A stretch of DNA of 6,175 nt from Faecalibacterium sp. CAG:74. GTDB taxonomy: Bacteria > Bacillota > Clostridia > Christensenellales > Aristaeellaceae. The stretch covers positions 1-6,175 of the forward strand of contig FR899782.1 in the NCBI GenBank assembly GCA_000437595.1. Reading direction: 5' to 3'. Each line of letters starts with the position of its first letter. Position 1 is the stretch's first letter. Shown one piece after another: positions 1 through 5,308 of this stretch. The translations under genes were made by a program, and so were the position numbers. The notes below the pieces were generated by a model. The model worked only from the letters and a program-made list of their open reading frames with translations, searched no databases and was not told where the DNA came from.

Positions 1-53
1 CGTCCGCAGACGCGCCCCCAAGCTGCTCTTCCCCCAAGATTCCGCGAAGAACC

Positions 54-86
54 AAAAAAGCACCTGTCAGGCGATTTTGACAGGTG
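54..86 (-). terminator. Rho-independent terminator of vapBC
   Basis: Read on the minus strand, a perfect 9-bp stem (CACCTGTCA / TGACAGGTG, positions 86-78 and 69-61) with an 8-nt loop is followed after one base by six T (59-54). It begins 2 nt after the vapC stop codon, so it should end the vapBC transcript. On the plus strand the stem is followed only by a broken T run, so termination in that direction would be weaker. Confidence 0.88.
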
Positions 87-88
87 TT

Positions 89-490
89 TCATTTTGTCCA
101 GTCCTCCACAGGCAGATTTTCCACGCGGAAGAACTCGCGGGTGTTGTTCGTCACCAGGGTCAAGCCCCGCGACCGTGCGTGCGCGGCAATCAGCGTATCC
201 AGCGGGCCGATGGGCGTGCCTTTGCGCTCCAAGTCGACGCGGATTTGCCCATATTCCTCCGCCGCGCGGTCGTCGAAGGAGAGAATCGCCATAGCGGAGA
301 GAAAGAGCGTGATGGCAGCGCGGTTCTGCGCCGTCGACTGGCTTTTCTCCACGCCATGCATCAGCTCCGCGTAGGTGATGGCGGAAATGCACAGGTCGTC
401 TGGGTCGTGCTGGAGGAAATTGCGGATGAGCGCCGGGGGCTTGTGCTTGATGGCAAAGATGCAGATGTTCGTGTCCAGCATGTATTTCAC
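89..490 (-). CDS. vapC: VapC-type toxin, PIN-domain ribonuclease
   Basis: This is the toxin of a type II toxin-antitoxin pair, a Mg2+-dependent endoribonuclease; VapC proteins typically cut initiator tRNA or other stable RNAs and stop translation. The 133-residue product is full length for the family. It carries the acidic PIN residues in the expected order: D6 in LDTN, E42 in YAELMHG, D98 in GPLDTLIAAHA, and the TNNTREF motif with N116 near the C-terminus. The start is GTG at 490-488, and its first four bases (GTGA) contain the vapB stop, so the two genes are translationally coupled. A GGAG lies 11 nt upstream. An ATG at 481 would remove MKY and is less likely because of its long distance to the Shine-Dalgarno. 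The catalytic set is intact, so the toxin is probably active. The RNA target cannot be read from the sequence. Confidence 0.95.
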   Translation of the reverse strand: MKYMLDTNICIFAIKHKPPALIRNFLQHDPDDLCISAITYAELMHGVEKSQSTAQNRAAITLFLSAMAILSFDDRAAEEYGQIRVDLERKGTPIGPLDTLIAAHARSRGLTLVTNNTREFFRVENLPVEDWTK

Positions 491-717
491 AGCGATTCAC
501 GCTCCTGCACATCGGGCTGTTCGCGCCCATTCGGCATGAAATCCGCCGTGAACATATCCAAACTGGTCAAGAAGCCCGACCAGCGGTTGTTCTTCGGCAG
601 CAGAATCACGGCATCCCCCACCTTGCTGACGGACACCTCGTCCCCGCTGAAGCGGCACTCCTTCGGCAGCCGAACTGCCTGACTCCGCCCGTTTTCAAAC
701 AGCTTTGCAGTCATCAT
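487..717 (-). CDS. vapB: VapB-type antitoxin, AbrB/SpoVT fold
   Basis: This is the antitoxin partner of VapC. It neutralises the toxin by direct binding and, as a DNA-binding swapped-hairpin dimer, usually represses its own promoter. The 76-residue product starts MMTAKLFENGRSQAVRLPKE, the classic VapB N-terminal DNA-binding signature, followed by GDEVSVSKVGDAVILLP (remaining strands of the fold). The C-terminal stretch, with WSGFLTSLDMF and FMPNGREQPDVQERESL, matches the toxin-binding tail of MvpA/VapB-type antitoxins. The start at 717 is chosen because AAGGAGG (733-727) sits 9 nt before it. The in-frame ATG at 753 lies upstream of this site, inside the promoter palindrome, so it cannot be the start if transcription begins near 735. 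The ATG at 714 is a possible alternative. The stop overlaps the vapC GTG. Confidence 0.94.
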   Translation of the reverse strand: MMTAKLFENGRSQAVRLPKECRFSGDEVSVSKVGDAVILLPKNNRWSGFLTSLDMFTADFMPNGREQPDVQERESL

Positions 718-726
718 GCGTCTGCA

Positions 727-733
727 CCTCCTT
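727..733 (-). promoter_or_regulatory. Shine-Dalgarno of vapB
   Basis: AAGGAGG on the minus strand, 9 nt before the ATG at 717. It decides the vapB start against the longer reading frame beginning at 753. Confidence 0.85.
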
Positions 734-741
734 GTATTATT

Positions 742-770
742 AGTATATATCATAATATATACCTTGTCAA
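742..770 (-). promoter_or_regulatory. Sigma-A promoter of vapBC
   Basis: On the minus strand there is a perfect -35 TTGACA (770-765), a 17-nt spacer and a -10 TATACT (747-742). The predicted transcription start near 735 leaves a short leader that holds the vapB Shine-Dalgarno. The -10 element and most of the spacer lie inside an inverted repeat, consistent with autorepression. Confidence 0.88.
743..762. promoter_or_regulatory. Inverted-repeat operator, probable VapBC binding site
   Basis: Two perfect 8-bp arms, GTATATAT and ATATATAC, flank a 4-bp centre (CATA on the plus strand). The repeat covers nearly the whole spacer and most of the -10 box of the vapBC promoter. VapB-VapC complexes are known to bind such palindromes and block polymerase. 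The position is seen in the sequence; the binding is inferred. The arms are pure AT apart from the outer G/C, so chance self-complementarity in AT-rich DNA is a minor alternative. Confidence 0.72.
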
Positions 771-781
771 GCCTTTATGTT

Positions 782-823
782 CCCCGCTGGACGAAATCAT
801 GATACGTCCGCGGGGATTTTTTT
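782..823 (+). terminator. Rho-independent terminator with no upstream gene in view
   Basis: CCCCGC (782-787), a bulged T, then GGACG (789-793) pair with CGTCC (805-809) and GCGGGG (810-815) around an 11-nt loop. One A and seven T (817-823) follow. This is a strong plus-strand terminator, but everything before it in the window is transcribed from the minus strand. It could be the old terminator of a gene now separated from it, a guard against read-through into the sigma operon, or the end of a small unannotated RNA. Confidence 0.82.
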
Positions 824-827
824 CTGC

Positions 828-857
828 TTGACGGCATCCATCCGCCCATGCTATGAT
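828..857 (+). promoter_or_regulatory. Sigma-A-type promoter, distal promoter of the sigma operon
   Basis: TTGACG (828-833), an 18-nt spacer and TATGAT (852-857), each one base from consensus. The predicted start is near 864, about 265 nt before the sigma-factor ATG. It begins just past the terminator at 782-823, which would insulate it. The only plus-strand gene downstream is the ECF sigma factor, so it probably gives basal expression of that operon, through the MITE-like element in between. Confidence 0.65.
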
Positions 858-902
858 GGAATTGCAGCCGTTCTTCTATTTTTTTGCGGAAGAAAAGTTG
901 TA

Positions 903-1063
903 ATACTATTTTCAAATGAGAATGCGCCAAGATGCGAAGCGAATTTTTCGCGCTGGCTAACGCGAATGAAACGCAGCGTAGCAGCGCTACGCTAAGTGGA
1001 ATGAGCGGACGCAAGCGCGGAAAAGGCGCGAGCAGATGGCGCAGGTGAATTTGGAAATAGTAT
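903..1063. mobile_element. MITE-like inverted-repeat element with probable TA duplication
   Basis: The two ends are inverted copies: 903-929 and the complement of 1037-1063 agree at 21 of 27 positions, including 14 of the outermost 15. Weaker complementarity continues inward to a perfect central hairpin, AGCGTAGC (975-982), AGC loop, GCTACGCT (986-993), whose midpoint is almost exactly the midpoint of the element. TA dinucleotides at 904-905 and 1061-1062 fit a target-site duplication of the IS630/Tc1 kind, giving a 155-bp element inside. It holds no credible reading frame, so it would be non-autonomous. It lies between two promoters of the sigma gene, and its RNA would form a long hairpin in the leader of the distal transcript. 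The family assignment is inference; no transposase is in the window. Confidence 0.78.
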
Positions 1064-1080
1064 AAATCTTCATGAAACAC

Positions 1081-1106
1081 GGAACAAAATCCCCCAACCG
1101 CTCGTC
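1081..1106 (+). promoter_or_regulatory. Candidate ECF-type promoter, probable autoregulation
   Basis: GGAAC (1081-1085), a 17-nt spacer and CGTC (1103-1106) match the general ECF promoter pattern (AAC-type -35, CGTC-type -10; Bacillus SigM and SigW sites use TGAAAC and CGTC or CGTA). The expected start near 1112 is just before the sigma-factor Shine-Dalgarno (1116-1122), giving a very short leader. Most ECF sigma factors control their own operon, so position and motif agree. The spacer is about one base longer than in the Bacillus sites. Confidence 0.62.
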
Positions 1107-1115
1107 ATGAAAAAC

Positions 1116-1122
1116 GAGGAGG
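1116..1122 (+). promoter_or_regulatory. Shine-Dalgarno of the ECF sigma gene
   Basis: GAGGAGG with 8 nt to the ATG at 1131. It rules out the longer frame from the ATG at 1107, which has no such site and overlaps the candidate ECF promoter. Confidence 0.85.
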
Positions 1123-1130
1123 CTTCTGCA

Positions 1131-1730
1131 ATGGATGAACTCATTCTCCGGCGCGCGCAAAAGGGCGACGCATCCGCCTTTGAGCAGCTCGTCACACCCT
1201 ATGAGCAGATGATTTGGCGCGTCTGCTGGCATTATCTGCACCACCGCGAGGACGCGATGGACTGCGCACAGGAGGTCATGCTGAAGGCGTGGCGCTCCAT
1301 TGGGCAGTATCGGCAGGACTGCGGCTTTTCCAGCTGGCTGTACCGCATTGCGGGCAGCGTATGCATTGACTTTCTGCGCAAGCAAAAGCGCATGGTGGAC
1401 AGCGATTCGATGGACGCGATGGCGGAAAACGGCTTTGAACCGGCGGATGATTCCCCGACCCCCGAAGCCGAACTGCTTGACCGCGAATCCACCGGCGATA
1501 TTTCCCGCGCCCTTGACCAGCTTCCCGCCGACATGCGCACCGTCGTCATCCTCTACGCGCTGGAAAAGCAGCGGTACGAGGATATTGCGCAGATTACGGG
1601 CGTATCCGTCGGCACGGTGAAGAGCCGACTCAACCGCGCGCGGCAGAAACTTGCCGCCATTCTTGCCAATCAGCGGGAACAAAACGAAAAATCAAGCGTC
1701 TTACCGAGTGAAAGGAGGACAGGAAAATGA
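1131..1730 (+). CDS. ECF-family RNA polymerase sigma factor (RpoE/SigW-like)
   Basis: This is an alternative sigma factor that would direct RNA polymerase to a small set of promoters in answer to an envelope or stress signal. The 199-residue product has the two ECF domains only. Region 2 spans about residues 5-87, with the core-binding DAMDCAQEVMLKAWRSIGQY (41-60) and the -10-reading FSSWLYRIAGSVCIDFLRKQ (66-85). Region 4 spans about 124-178, with LPADMRTVVILY, then a helix-turn-helix YEDIAQITGVSVGTVKSRLN (149-168) that reads the -35. An acidic linker (about 88-123) replaces region 3. The start is fixed by GAGGAGG at 1116-1122. The stop overlaps the next ATG (ATGA at 1727-1730), which points to the downstream membrane protein as its regulator. 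A GGAAC-17-CGTC site upstream suggests that it activates its own transcription. The regulon and ECF subgroup cannot be assigned by eye. Confidence 0.95.
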   Translation: MDELILRRAQKGDASAFEQLVTPYEQMIWRVCWHYLHHREDAMDCAQEVMLKAWRSIGQYRQDCGFSSWLYRIAGSVCIDFLRKQKRMVDSDSMDAMAENGFEPADDSPTPEAELLDRESTGDISRALDQLPADMRTVVILYALEKQRYEDIAQITGVSVGTVKSRLNRARQKLAAILANQREQNEKSSVLPSERRTGK

Positions 1731-2824
1731 ACCGCGAACCCCATTTTGATGAAAACGAAGTCCTCCGGCAATGCATGTCGCCCCTGAACGAGGAAGTGCC
1801 GGATATGCCGGAAAATTTCCACGCGCAGTGGACGGCGCTGGTAAAGGAGGACGCCATGAAGCAGGAAGAAACCCGCAAAGTCGCCCCGATGCGCCGCTGG
1901 ACGCGCATCCTCTCCGTCGCCGCGGCGCTGGTGTTCGTCGTCGGCGGAACGCTGCTGACGAAAGACAGCCTGTCGCCCGCGCGGACGAGTGCGCCGCAGT
2001 CCCTCGCGGACAGCTACGACTACGATTACGACACCTACACCAGCGACGTCGGCTATTCGGAAGAAGCCGGCAGCGGTGTGCGCACGATGATGGTCAGCGC
2101 CGCGAACGACGCCATGCCGGAAGCCGCCAGCGCGAAATCCGCCGTCGCGGAGGACAAGAAAATCATCCGCAACGTGTCGCTGACCATCAAAACATCCGCC
2201 TATGACGACAGCATGGCAAGTTTGACCGCACTGCTCAGCCAGTACGGCGGATATCTGGAAAGCTCCAGCGAATACACGAACAACCGTGATCTGCGCACCG
2301 CGTCGCTGACGCTGAGGATTCCGGCGGATTCGCTCGATGCGTTCCTGAGCAATACGGGTGAGCTGGGGCGCGTCACCAGCCGGAACATGTCGTCCACCGA
2401 CGTGACCGCCAGCTATCAGGATACCGCCGCGCGCCTCGAAAATCAGAAGCTGCTGCTGGCGCGTTTGCAGGCCCTGACCGACACGGCGGGCGATTTGTCG
2501 GATTTGCTGGCGCTGGAAACGCAGCTGGCGGACACGCAGTACAACATCGAGCAGCTGGAAAGCGCCTTGGCGGACACAGATCAGCAGGTAAATGACGCGA
2601 CCGTGCGTGTGACGCTGAACGAGGAAGCGCAGCCGGATCTGCGCGACGAAACGGTGTCGCTGGGCGAGCGCATCAAGGGCGCATTGTCCACCGGCTGGAA
2701 TGCCTTCGTGTCGTTCCTGCAGGACTGCGTGGTGTTCCTGACGGCGGCGCTGCCGTTTATCGCGATTGTCGCCGTGATGGCGATTGTCATCATCATCATC
2801 CGCAAGGCAAAGAAGCGGAAATGA
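1727..2824 (+). CDS. DUF4349 two-TM protein, probable anti-sigma factor
   Basis: The 365-residue product has a cytoplasmic N-terminal segment (1-60, with a PENFHAQWTALVKEDAMK stretch), a first membrane helix (about 61-77), an acidic Tyr/Asp-rich linker (about 95-110), the DUF4349 domain (about 143-300, with IIRNVSLTIKT, GGYLESSS and LTLRIPADSLDAFL), a coiled-coil stretch inside it (about 231-290), and a C-terminal membrane helix (about 335-358) ending in a basic KAKKRK tail. The extracellular part would lie between the two helices. DUF4349 has no established biochemical function. Translation is coupled to the sigma gene by a 4-nt overlap, with AAAGGAGG (1711-1718) 8 nt before the ATG. That arrangement, plus a short cytosolic domain before a membrane helix, is typical of anti-sigma factors. 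There is no HxxxCxxC zinc motif, so it is not a classical ZAS protein. DUF4349 membership is fairly sure; the anti-sigma role is inferred. Confidence 0.88.
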   Translation: MNREPHFDENEVLRQCMSPLNEEVPDMPENFHAQWTALVKEDAMKQEETRKVAPMRRWTRILSVAAALVFVVGGTLLTKDSLSPARTSAPQSLADSYDYDYDTYTSDVGYSEEAGSGVRTMMVSAANDAMPEAASAKSAVAEDKKIIRNVSLTIKTSAYDDSMASLTALLSQYGGYLESSSEYTNNRDLRTASLTLRIPADSLDAFLSNTGELGRVTSRNMSSTDVTASYQDTAARLENQKLLLARLQALTDTAGDLSDLLALETQLADTQYNIEQLESALADTDQQVNDATVRVTLNEEAQPDLRDETVSLGERIKGALSTGWNAFVSFLQDCVVFLTAALPFIAIVAVMAIVIIIIRKAKKRK

Positions 2825-2831
2825 TTTTCTT

Positions 2832-2869
2832 CCCTGTCCCAGTGGAATGCTGGGGCAGGGATTTTTTTT
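2832..2869 (+). terminator. Rho-independent terminator of the sigma operon
   Basis: An 11-bp stem, CCCTGTCCCAG (2832-2842) with CTGGGGCAGGG (2850-2860), has one G-U pair and a 7-nt loop. One A and eight T (2862-2869) follow. It starts 8 nt after the DUF4349 stop and separates that operon from the sugar operon. Confidence 0.95.
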
Positions 2870-2898
2870 GCTTGCGCCACTTTCATCCCCGCAAACGA

Positions 2899-2927
2899 TG
2901 GACATTCCCGGCGTTTTCTGGTATACT
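2899..2927 (+). promoter_or_regulatory. Sigma-A promoter of the sugar operon
   Basis: TGGACA (2899-2904), a 17-nt spacer and TATACT (2922-2927), with a TG one base before the -10 (extended -10). Each hexamer is one base from consensus. The predicted start near 2934 gives a leader of about 44 nt. I found no clear AraR palindrome or well-spaced cre site in the 2870-2977 gap, so how it is controlled by sugar is not visible. Confidence 0.82.
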
Positions 2928-2977
2928 GTGTGTAATAAAGGCTGCGAAATCACTCAGAAAGAGGAGGACGGTACATC

Positions 2978-4576
2978 ATGAATCACGACACAATTGCCGC
3001 GTATATTGCGGACGGAAAAGCGGTGCTGGGCATTGAGTTCGGCTCGACGCGCATCAAGGCGGTGCTGATTGGCGACGACCACGCGCCGATTGCGTCCGGC
3101 GACCATACATGGGAGAATCGGCTGGAGGACGGCATTTGGACGTATCATCTGGATGACGTATGGGCGGGCGTGCAGGACGCGTTCGCGAATCTGCAAAAGG
3201 ACGTGCAGGCGAATTATGGCGTGACGCTGACGAATCTGGCGGCGTTCGGCGTATCCGGCATGATGCACGGCTTCCTCGCCTTTGATGAAAACGGGCAGCA
3301 ATTGGCGCAGTTCCGCACTTGGCGCAACACCATGACGGCGCAGGCGGCGGAAAAGCTGACCGCCCTGCTGGGCTTCAACATCCCGCAGCGCTGGTCGATT
3401 GCGCACCTCGTGCAGGCGATGATGAACGGCGAAGCAATGGTGCCGCAGATTCATCACCTGACGACGCTGGCGGGCTATGTGCACTACAAGCTGTGCGGCA
3501 AGAACTGCCTTGGCATCGGCGAAGCGAGCGGCATGTTCCCCATCGGCAGCGATGCGCTGGATTACGACCAGCACATGCTGGACAAGGTGGATGCGCTGGC
3601 GAAAACCTACCACATGCCGTGGACGCTGCGCGAGATTCTGCCGTGCGTGCTATGCGCGGGCGAGGACGCGGGCGTGATGACGGCGGAAGGCGCAAAGCTG
3701 CTTGACCCGACCGGCACGCTCCAGCCCGGCGCATTGATGGCGCCCCCTGAAGGCGACGCGGGCACGGGCATGGCGGCGACGAACTCCGTCGCGGTGCGCA
3801 CGGGCAATGTGTCCGCGGGCACATCAACCTTCGCGATGGTGGTGCTGGAAAAGCCGCTTTCGCGCGTGTACCCCGAAATCGACATGGTGACGACGCCCAC
3901 CGGCAAGCCGACCGCCATGGTGCACTGCAACAACTGCACCTCCGACATCAACGCATGGGCGGGGATGCTCAAGGGCTTTGCGGACGCGGCGGGCGTGCCT
4001 GTCAGCATGGGCGACATTTACACGGCGCTGTTCACATCCGCCCTTTCCGGCGACAAGGACTGCGGCGGCGTGGTGAATCTGCCGCTGTTCTCCGGCGAAC
4101 CGGTGGTTGGGCTGGACGCGGGTCGTCCGATGCTGGTGCGCACGCCGGATGCGAAGCTGACATTCCCGAATTTCGCGCGTTCGCTCGTGGCGGGCGCAAT
4201 GACGAGCCTCAAAATCGGCATGGACATCCTCGCCAAGGAGCATGTGCAGATTGACAAACTGCTGGGTCATGGCGGCTACTTCAAGACGCCCGTCGCAGGG
4301 CAGACGATTCTCTCCGCCGCGCTGAAAGCCCCCATCTCCGTCATGGAAACGGCGGGCGAAGGCGGCCCGTGGGGCATGGCGCTGCTGGCGGCGTACCGCG
4401 TCAATCGACAGGCAAACGAAACGCTGGAGGACTACCTGAACGCGCGTGTTTTTGCGGGCGCGAAGGGTTCTACCATCCGTGCGGACGCGGCGGATGAAGC
4501 CGGGCTGGATGCTTACACCGCGCGTTTCCATCAGGCGCTTTCCGCCGAAAAGGCCGCGATTGCGGATATGGATTGA
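2978..4576 (+). CDS. FGGY-family carbohydrate kinase, probable L-ribulokinase
   Basis: This is an ATP-dependent sugar kinase. Beside araD its likely reaction is L-ribulose to L-ribulose 5-phosphate in the cytosolic L-arabinose pathway. The 532-residue product has the two actin-like FGGY domains. An N-terminal phosphate-binding motif is LGIEFGSTRIKAVLI (17-31). The sugar-site segment is GVSGMMHGFLAFD (91-103), followed by RTWRN (113-117). D260 in EGDAGTGM is the candidate catalytic base, and SAGTST (279-284) is a second nucleotide motif. The C-terminal adenosine region holds GHGGYFKTP (430-438) and ETAGEGGPWGMALLAAY. This pattern is closer to the XylB-related subgroup used as ribulokinase in Bacteroides arabinose operons than to classical AraB of about 560 residues, so D-xylulokinase is the main alternative. 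GAGGAGG (2961-2967) lies 10 nt before the ATG. It is the first gene of the operon and its stop overlaps the araD ribosome binding site. Confidence 0.92.
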   Translation: MNHDTIAAYIADGKAVLGIEFGSTRIKAVLIGDDHAPIASGDHTWENRLEDGIWTYHLDDVWAGVQDAFANLQKDVQANYGVTLTNLAAFGVSGMMHGFLAFDENGQQLAQFRTWRNTMTAQAAEKLTALLGFNIPQRWSIAHLVQAMMNGEAMVPQIHHLTTLAGYVHYKLCGKNCLGIGEASGMFPIGSDALDYDQHMLDKVDALAKTYHMPWTLREILPCVLCAGEDAGVMTAEGAKLLDPTGTLQPGALMAPPEGDAGTGMAATNSVAVRTGNVSAGTSTFAMVVLEKPLSRVYPEIDMVTTPTGKPTAMVHCNNCTSDINAWAGMLKGFADAAGVPVSMGDIYTALFTSALSGDKDCGGVVNLPLFSGEPVVGLDAGRPMLVRTPDAKLTFPNFARSLVAGAMTSLKIGMDILAKEHVQIDKLLGHGGYFKTPVAGQTILSAALKAPISVMETAGEGGPWGMALLAAYRVNRQANETLEDYLNARVFAGAKGSTIRADAADEAGLDAYTARFHQALSAEKAAIADMD

Positions 4577-4583
4577 GGAGGGG
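4575..4583 (+). promoter_or_regulatory. Shine-Dalgarno of araD, overlapping the kinase stop
   Basis: GAGGAGGGG begins inside the kinase TGA (4574-4576), with 9 nt from its AGGAGG core to the ATG at 4591. It excludes the longer TTG-initiated frame from 4573 and suggests translational coupling between kinase and epimerase. Confidence 0.88.
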
Positions 4584-4590
4584 AATTCCG

Positions 4591-5286
4591 ATGCTGAAAT
4601 CGCTCAAAGAAGCCGTTTACGAAGCCAACATGGAGCTGCCCAAGCGTCATCTGGTGACCTACACTTGGGGCAACGTGTCCGGCATCAGCCGCGAAAAGGG
4701 GCTGGTCGTCATCAAGCCGTCGGGCGTGGAGTACGACGAGCTGTCCCCCGACAAGCTGGTCGTGCTTGACCTGGACGGCAACATCGTCGAGGGCAAATTG
4801 AACCCCTCCAGCGACACGAAAACGCACTTGGAGCTGTACAAGCAGTACCCGGACATCGGCGGCATCGTGCACACGCACAGCCCCTACGCGGTCGGCTGGG
4901 CGCAGGCCTGCGAGGACATTCCCTGCTACGGCACGACCCACGCGGACTACTTCTACGGCGCAATTCCCTGCGCGCGCCACCTGACGACCGAGGAAATCGA
5001 CGAGGACTACGAGAAGAACACGGGCAAAGTCATCATCGAGGAGCTGACGAAGCGGAATATCAACCCGGTGCATGTGCCGGGGATTATCTGCGCGTCGCAC
5101 GGGCCGTTCACATGGGGCAAGGACGCGGCACAGGCGGTCTACCACGCCGTTGTGCTGGAGGAAGTGGCGAAAATGGCGGTGTACACGCGGCAGATTAAGC
5201 CCGACGCCGCCCCCGCACCGCAGAACATTCAAGATAAGCATTTTCTACGCAAACACGGCCCGAACGCCTACTACGGGCAAAAATAA
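4591..5286 (+). CDS. araD: L-ribulose-5-phosphate 4-epimerase
   Basis: AraD interconverts L-ribulose 5-phosphate and D-xylulose 5-phosphate by a zinc-dependent retro-aldol/aldol mechanism. It is the last step of L-arabinose breakdown before the pentose phosphate pathway. The product is 231 residues, the same length as E. coli AraD, and all the functional residues are present one position lower than in E. coli. Zinc ligands are H94 and H96 (in VHTHSPYAVGWAQ) and H170 (in SHGPFTWG), with D75 nearby. Catalytic D119 and T115 lie in GTTHADYFYGAIPC, E141 follows, and Y228 is in the C-terminal NAYYGQK. The phosphate-binding segments GNVSG (27-31) and KPSG (42-45) are intact. UlaF and SgbE are paralogues with the same activity, but the neighbouring kinase and the close match favour AraD. 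The next gene starts 22 nt downstream, so it is probably co-transcribed. Confidence 0.97.
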   Translation: MLKSLKEAVYEANMELPKRHLVTYTWGNVSGISREKGLVVIKPSGVEYDELSPDKLVVLDLDGNIVEGKLNPSSDTKTHLELYKQYPDIGGIVHTHSPYAVGWAQACEDIPCYGTTHADYFYGAIPCARHLTTEEIDEDYEKNTGKVIIEELTKRNINPVHVPGIICASHGPFTWGKDAAQAVYHAVVLEEVAKMAVYTRQIKPDAAPAPQNIQDKHFLRKHGPNAYYGQK

Positions 5287-5294
5287 TAACCCGC

Positions 5295-5299
5295 AGGAG
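5295..5299 (+). promoter_or_regulatory. Shine-Dalgarno of the CobK-like gene
   Basis: AGGAG lies 9 nt before the ATG at 5309 but only 3 nt before the in-frame GTG at 5303, so the ATG is preferred. Confidence 0.75.
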
Positions 5300-5308
5300 T
5301 GAGTGACC

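Noticed and set aside
1..682. Open plus-strand frame running across the first 680 bases (first listed start at 77)
   Set aside because: It is antisense to vapB and vapC, whose frames have clear family motifs, a promoter, ribosome binding sites and a terminator. The plus-strand product has no recognisable features, so it is a GC-driven shadow.
1061..1066. TATAAA at the right end of the MITE as an outward promoter
   Set aside because: There is no -35-like hexamer at 16-18 nt upstream (the sequence there is GGCGCA), and the TTGGAA nearby is too close.
1107..1130. Upstream ATG extending the sigma factor by 8 residues
   Set aside because: It has no Shine-Dalgarno, its codons contain the GAGGAGG that serves the ATG at 1131, and it would lie at or before the start site of the ECF-type promoter.
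2891..2905. Possible CcpA cre site near the -35 of the sugar operon
   Set aside because: The GCAAACG half looks cre-like, but the second half is one base out of register and the leading T is missing, so the match is not better than chance.
1670..2953. Long minus-strand frame (427 codons) opposite the DUF4349 gene
   Set aside because: The product is rich in Arg, His and Gln with no family resemblance and it crosses the strong plus-strand terminator. It is a complement shadow of a GC-rich gene.
5270..5295. Possible hairpin between araD and the CobK-like gene
   Set aside because: Only 4 bp pair (CGGG/CCCG), with an AT-rich loop and no T run after it, so it does not support a terminator splitting the operon.
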